NCBI RefSeq assembly: GCF_037975245.1
Contig: NC_092569.1
Location: 26,001 to 90,000, forward strand
Length of the DNA stretch: 64,000 nucleotides
DNA from: Apostichopus japonicus
Taxonomy: Eukaryota > Echinodermata > Holothuroidea > Aspidochirotida > Stichopodidae
Direction of reading: 5' to 3'
A model generated the notes under the pieces. It searched no databases and was not told the DNA's origin. It saw only the letters and a list, made by a program, of their open reading frames with translations. Positions 61,701-64,000 of this stretch are shown piece by piece (position 1 is the first letter of the stretch; each line of letters opens with the position of its first letter). The position numbers and the translations under genes are program-made.

Positions 61701-62809
61701 AAATGTGTATGATGTTAGTCACTGTATGACCGAAACAATTAGCAAATGATAAACAAATTAACACCGAACGTACAAAAATCTATTTTCAAATAATTTCGTT
61801 GATTCTTTCATGTTTATTTTGCAGCAATACGTGCTACTAGTTCACTCACCAATGACGTCACAGTAACGACATTGCCACCGGAGCAAACTGCTAACAGAGA
61901 ATCAGCCTTACCGGCCACACCAGCCACGCCGAATGGTAGGCATGTAATGTTGTGAAATCAATTAAAGGAAGCAGACTACATCTTCTCATTTCTAAATATC
62001 TAAGTTTATAATGACAAAACATGAAAACTTAGATGTCAGCGCATGATTAATGACAATATACAACCCCTCTAGTACAATGGTACCCAACTCTTTGTCAATT
62101 ACCCTGGGGATGTGGGGGGGGGGGGTTGGACTACTGCATGAGGAAATAAATATGAACCGTTTTCCAACAGTGTTTTTTTTATTGTCGTTCTTACATAGCT
62201 AGGGGTTTTCGTTCAGGGAGAAGAGAGAGTATTGGGTATTGTAACATCTCATTGGAGGCGGATCCTGGGTTCCTAAAAGAGGGCGCTGTCCGCGATGCAA
62301 GTATCGGTACATACCGAAATTACCACCGTGAACATTAAGGAAAGAGTAAGGAATGCCAGCGCGTAGAGATTATTTCCACATTCATTTTTTCATCAAAATT
62401 ATGTTTGTGACCGTTAATGTTGAGTGCCAACTTAACATCTGTCAGCGGTCTCTGGACCCCTACTGGCCATATACCCGTTTCTGTTCATTTGAAGGATTTG
62501 TCTGATGACACGTAAGGAGCTTTGCTCATCTCATTCCCACAACGAAGTATATATGTACTAGATTGTACAGTAATTGTCCGATTCAGTAGAGTACGTAAAT
62601 CTTTTTTATAACCAAGTACAGTGAATTGTAGCACTAAAAATGACTTACTAGCAACTTTGTCCATTATTTGAATAAATAAACAATACTAAACATTATGTCT
62701 TATTTTCAGCTTCCGGACCGTTACTTGTTATGATCATAGGAGCCTCTGCTGCTATTATTATAATCATCGTCATAATAACAGCAATTTGCCTTTGCTGCAT
62801 ATGTTATCG
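49719..62809 (+). CDS. Mucin-like type I membrane protein (spliced gene, 3' end outside window)
   Basis: Exons at 49719-49779, 54491-54544, 55619-55654, 56060-56239, 59007-59057, 60249-60305, 61825-61935 and 62710-62809 can be joined in a single frame. They encode a signal peptide, a Thr/Ser/Pro-rich ectodomain of about 160 residues or more made of small phase 1-1 exons, and a membrane helix. The last exon ends in phase 2 inside an Arg codon, as in the neighbouring receptor, so at least one cytoplasmic exon lies beyond the window. Dense Thr/Ser/Pro suggests mucin-type O-glycosylation. I recognise no enzymatic or binding domain. Individual short exons are less certain than the gene as a whole. 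Confidence 0.7.
49780..54490. other. First intron of the mucin-like gene
   Basis: A 4.7-kb intron dominated by the 53-bp minisatellite at 51461-53322. The flanks (49780-51460 and 53323-54490) hold no supported exon or named element. Confidence 0.5.
51461..53322. repeat. Minisatellite, 53-bp unit, about 35 copies
   Basis: The unit reads CAACTTGATTCACTCTCAAC, CCCAGTCCCTTTACATCGAG, ACTGAACCACAAA. Variants (CGACCCC versus CAACCAC, CAAACTTTAC versus CCCTTTAC, GAATGAACC) are shared by blocks of several units. For example the run near 51740-52250 resembles that near 52390-52850, indicating higher-order duplication. The array ends at ACCAAG|GTAAGA, a donor-like site without a matching open frame. 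Confidence 0.95.
54491..54544 (+). CDS. Mucin-like gene candidate exon 2
   Basis: A 54-bp phase 1-1 segment between TTACTCTACATAG and AAAA|GTACGT reads DNIPSEPTPQQHSPPLKK. It fits the composition and phase of the other exons. The acceptor polypyrimidine tract is modest. Confidence 0.5.
54702..54783. repeat. Imperfect inverted repeat with nested stem
   Basis: GTTAGTTTCCTCCCCTA (54702-54718) pairs with TAGTGGAGGAAACTAAC (54767-54783) with one mismatch. Inside it, ACTTTCCTCC and GGAGGAAACTT form a second arm pair. Related GTTACTTTCCTCC motifs occur upstream from 54546. Confidence 0.65.
55619..55654 (+). CDS. Mucin-like gene exon 3
   Basis: A 36-bp phase 1-1 exon reads GTQTQMVTTSTV between CATATGCGCAG and GTTG|GTACGT. 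It is very short, but Thr-rich and correctly phased with its neighbours. Confidence 0.5.
56060..56239 (+). CDS. Mucin-like gene exon 4: 13-residue tandem repeat
   Basis: This 180-bp phase 1-1 exon lies between TTTCCGTATCACAG and AAAG|GTGAGT. After ETMPITNNEL it contains four copies of a 39-bp unit encoding MTTQVKTPTNVKD, the last ending TPTNGKG. Nucleotide copies are nearly identical. A Thr-rich repeat of fixed codon length is typical of mucin-like domains. Other frames through this exon are shadows. Confidence 0.75.
56240..56408. other. Short non-repetitive intronic sequence
   Basis: AT-rich sequence between exon 4 and the 30-bp minisatellite with nothing recognisable. Confidence 0.4.
56409..58713. 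repeat. 30-bp minisatellite with higher-order structure
   Basis: About 76 tandem copies of GAATGGATGATGTCATCCGG plus TACTTCAGCT. On the + strand the unit reads MMSSGTSAEW, but 31-bp variants (CATCAGGGTACTTCAG) shift the frame near 56706, 56977, 57548, 57819 and 58300. The spacings of 271, 571, 271 and 481 bp mark higher-order repeats. It is therefore annotated as intronic repeat. The long frames on both strands are treated as repeat artefacts. Confidence 0.9.
58714..59006. other. Intron sequence before mucin-like exon 5
   Basis: Ordinary AT-rich sequence ending in the pyrimidine-rich acceptor ATCTTACCCCTACCAG. Confidence 0.4.
59007..59057 (+). CDS. Mucin-like gene exon 5
   Basis: A 51-bp phase 1-1 exon reads DETVATPTMNPMEKTSP between ATCTTACCCCTACCAG and CCAA|GTAAGT, both good sites. 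Its last bases and its donor are the founder of the tandem repeat that follows. Confidence 0.68.
59048..59552. repeat. Tandem repeat duplicating an exon end and splice donor
   Basis: Eight or so units of about 60-75 bp carry TCTCCAAGTAAGTACCATTG, GTTCGTATCTTCCGGCGGTA and GGCCATATCCTGATCATAG. The first unit starts within exon 5. Later units repeat CCTCTCCAAGTxxGT, where the donor is intact (GTAAGT near 59440), weakened (GTCAGT, GTATGT) or lost (ATTAAGT). Units differ by presence or absence of a GGTAG insertion. Confidence 0.9.
59553..60248. other. Intron sequence, nothing recognised
   Basis: Contains a short GGGTGGGTGGAG stretch near 59885, but no exon, repeat family or RNA that I can support. 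Confidence 0.35.
60249..60305 (+). CDS. Mucin-like gene exon 6
   Basis: Using the acceptor CTCGCCCCAAGCAG, a 57-bp phase 1-1 exon reads RNKVTGEAMVPGSTDQTSS and ends TCAA|GTAAGT. The upstream acceptor at TTTCAG 60210 would not keep the frame, which decides the start. Confidence 0.55.
60306..61824. other. Intron with G/C runs and a CATCACTACACCAGTG repeat
   Basis: Bases 60930-60950 (GGGGTGGGGCGGGGCGGGGGGG) and a poly-C run near 61110-61125 are simple sequence. Bases 61495-61672 are a tandem field of CATCACTACACCA(G/A)(T/G)-type 9-15 bp units. A possible extra exon precedes this field (see findings). Confidence 0.6.
61825..61935 (+). CDS. Mucin-like gene exon 7
   Basis: A 111-bp phase 1-1 exon lies between TGTTTATTTTGCAG and AATG|GTAGGC. 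It reads TIRATSSLTNDVTVTTLPPE, then QTANRESALPATPATPN, the clearest Thr/Ser/Pro-rich segment of this gene. Both splice sites are good. Confidence 0.78.
61936..62709. other. Intron before the membrane exon
   Basis: AT-rich with a poly-G run near 62110. No further exon was recognised. Confidence 0.4.
62710..62809 (+). CDS. Mucin-like gene exon 8: transmembrane helix
   Basis: The exon encodes ASGPLLVMIIGASAAIIIII followed by VIITAICLCCICYR: a long hydrophobic helix, a Cys cluster at its inner end (possible palmitoylation) and a basic residue. It enters in phase 1 and leaves in phase 2 at TAT CG|GTAAGT, the same transition as the receptor's membrane exon. Confidence 0.88.
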
Positions 62810-63004
62810 GTAAGTAACAACAACAGCAACAAAACACATTCATGTATGTGTGCTTTCTTGAATTATCAAATGAAATGCATGTCATTATTTAATCCTTATT
62901 TAAAGTATAGGCACAAAATTAAGTGATAAACCGTAAAGAAAATAATACTACTAGTATAAGTGTTATTTCTATGTCACGTTTGAGAAATGAGCATGCATTA
63001 AACC

Positions 63005-64000
63005 TGTTATGATGACACAGGTATAGAACTGTACTGATGGTGTTGTCCGTACAAACCTCTGCTATATATAGTATAGGCTAATGGTACTGTAACGATAACA
63101 CAGGTATAGTACTGTACTAATGGTGTTGTCCGTACAAACCTCTGCTATAGAATAGGACGATGGTACTGTAACGATGACACAGGTATAGTAATGTACTGAT
63201 GGTGTTGTCCGTACAAACTTCTTCTATAGAATAAGACGATGGTACTGTAACGATAACACGGGTATAGTACTGTAATGATGGTGTTGTCCGTACAAACCTC
63301 TGCTATAGTATAGGCTAATGGTACTGAAACGATAACACAGGTATAGTACTGTACTAATGGTGTTGTCCGTACAAACCTCTGCTATAGAGTAGGACAATGG
63401 TACTGTAACGATAACACGGGTATAGTACTGTACTGATGGTGTTGTCCGTACAAACCTCTGCTACATATAGTATAGGCTAATGGTACTGTTATGATGACAC
63501 AGGTATAGTAATGTACTGATGGTGTTATCCGTACAAACCTCTGCTACATATAGGCTAATGGTACTGTTATGATGACACAGGTATAGTACTGTACTGATGG
63601 TGTTGTCCGTACAAACTTCTTCTATAGAATAAGACGATGGTACTGTAACGATAACACGGGTATAGTACTGTACTGATGGTGTTGTCCGTACAAACCTCTG
63701 CTACATATAGTATAGGCTAATGGTACTGTTATGATGACACAGGTATAGTGTACTCATGGTGTTGTCCGTACAAACCTCTGCTATAGAATAGGACAATGGT
63801 ACTGTAACGATAACACGGGTATAGTAATGTATTGATGGTGTTGTCCGTACAAACCTCTGCTATAGTATAGGCTAATGGTACTGAAACGATAACACAGGTA
63901 TAGTACTGTACTAATGGTGTTATCCGTACAAACCTCTGCTATAGAGTAGGACAATGGTACTGTAACGATAACACAGGTATACTACTGTACTGATGGTGTT
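63005..64000. repeat. Minisatellite, about 80-bp unit, running off the window
   Basis: About 12-13 copies of a unit containing GATGACACAGGTATAGTACT, GTACTGATGGTGTTGTCCGT and ACAAACCTCTGCTATAG recur at about 79-83 bp spacing to the last base. It lies in the intron following the membrane exon. Confidence 0.92.

Overview
This is eukaryotic, intron-rich, AT-rich DNA, most likely from an invertebrate metazoan and probably a marine one. The evidence is long genes with small GT-AG exons, CCP/C-type-lectin/EGF modules, a TTAGGG-type telomeric tract, Gypsy, Penelope-like and LINE relics, and abundant minisatellites. I cannot name the species.

Layout. Bases 1-6635 hold the 3' part of a Ty3/Gypsy-type LTR retrotransposon: a long pol frame, a non-coding tail, a polypurine tract and a 3' LTR. 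That LTR directly abuts an interstitial telomeric array at 6636-6753. Bases 7309-8298 look like a solo LTR of another element, flanked by GTAT on both sides. Bases 8500-13420 contain three candidate exons of an unrecognised gene, a Penelope-like reverse-transcriptase fragment and a broken 5'-truncated LINE. A 1.4-kb CTCCTCGACTCCTCGGTA-type minisatellite follows at 14017-15420.

The centre of the window (16856-47897, + strand) is one complete receptor gene that I could assemble exon by exon from splice sites and phases. It encodes a predicted type I membrane protein of about 2,599 residues: signal peptide, CCP, CCP, C-type lectin domain (three exons), CCP, CCP, 54 tandem calcium-binding EGF domains, a short stalk, one membrane helix, and a 72-residue tail with an ITIM-like VxYxxI motif. 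Each of the 54 EGF domains is one 114-bp phase 1-1 exon followed by an intron of about 226 bp. Exon and intron are repeated together as a near-identical 339-345 bp unit over 18 kb. This exon-intron satellite is the most striking object in the window.

Downstream on the same strand (49719-62809, continuing past the window) is a second gene with the same logic: signal-peptide exon, several short Thr/Ser/Pro-rich phase 1-1 exons, then a membrane-helix exon that again runs from phase 1 to phase 2. It looks like a small mucin-like type I membrane protein. Its introns are full of minisatellites, one of 30 bp with coding potential and one that duplicates a splice donor. The two genes could be a functional pair of surface recognition/adhesion proteins, but that is inference from adjacency and exon structure.

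No rRNA, tRNA, CRISPR or prokaryotic features were seen.
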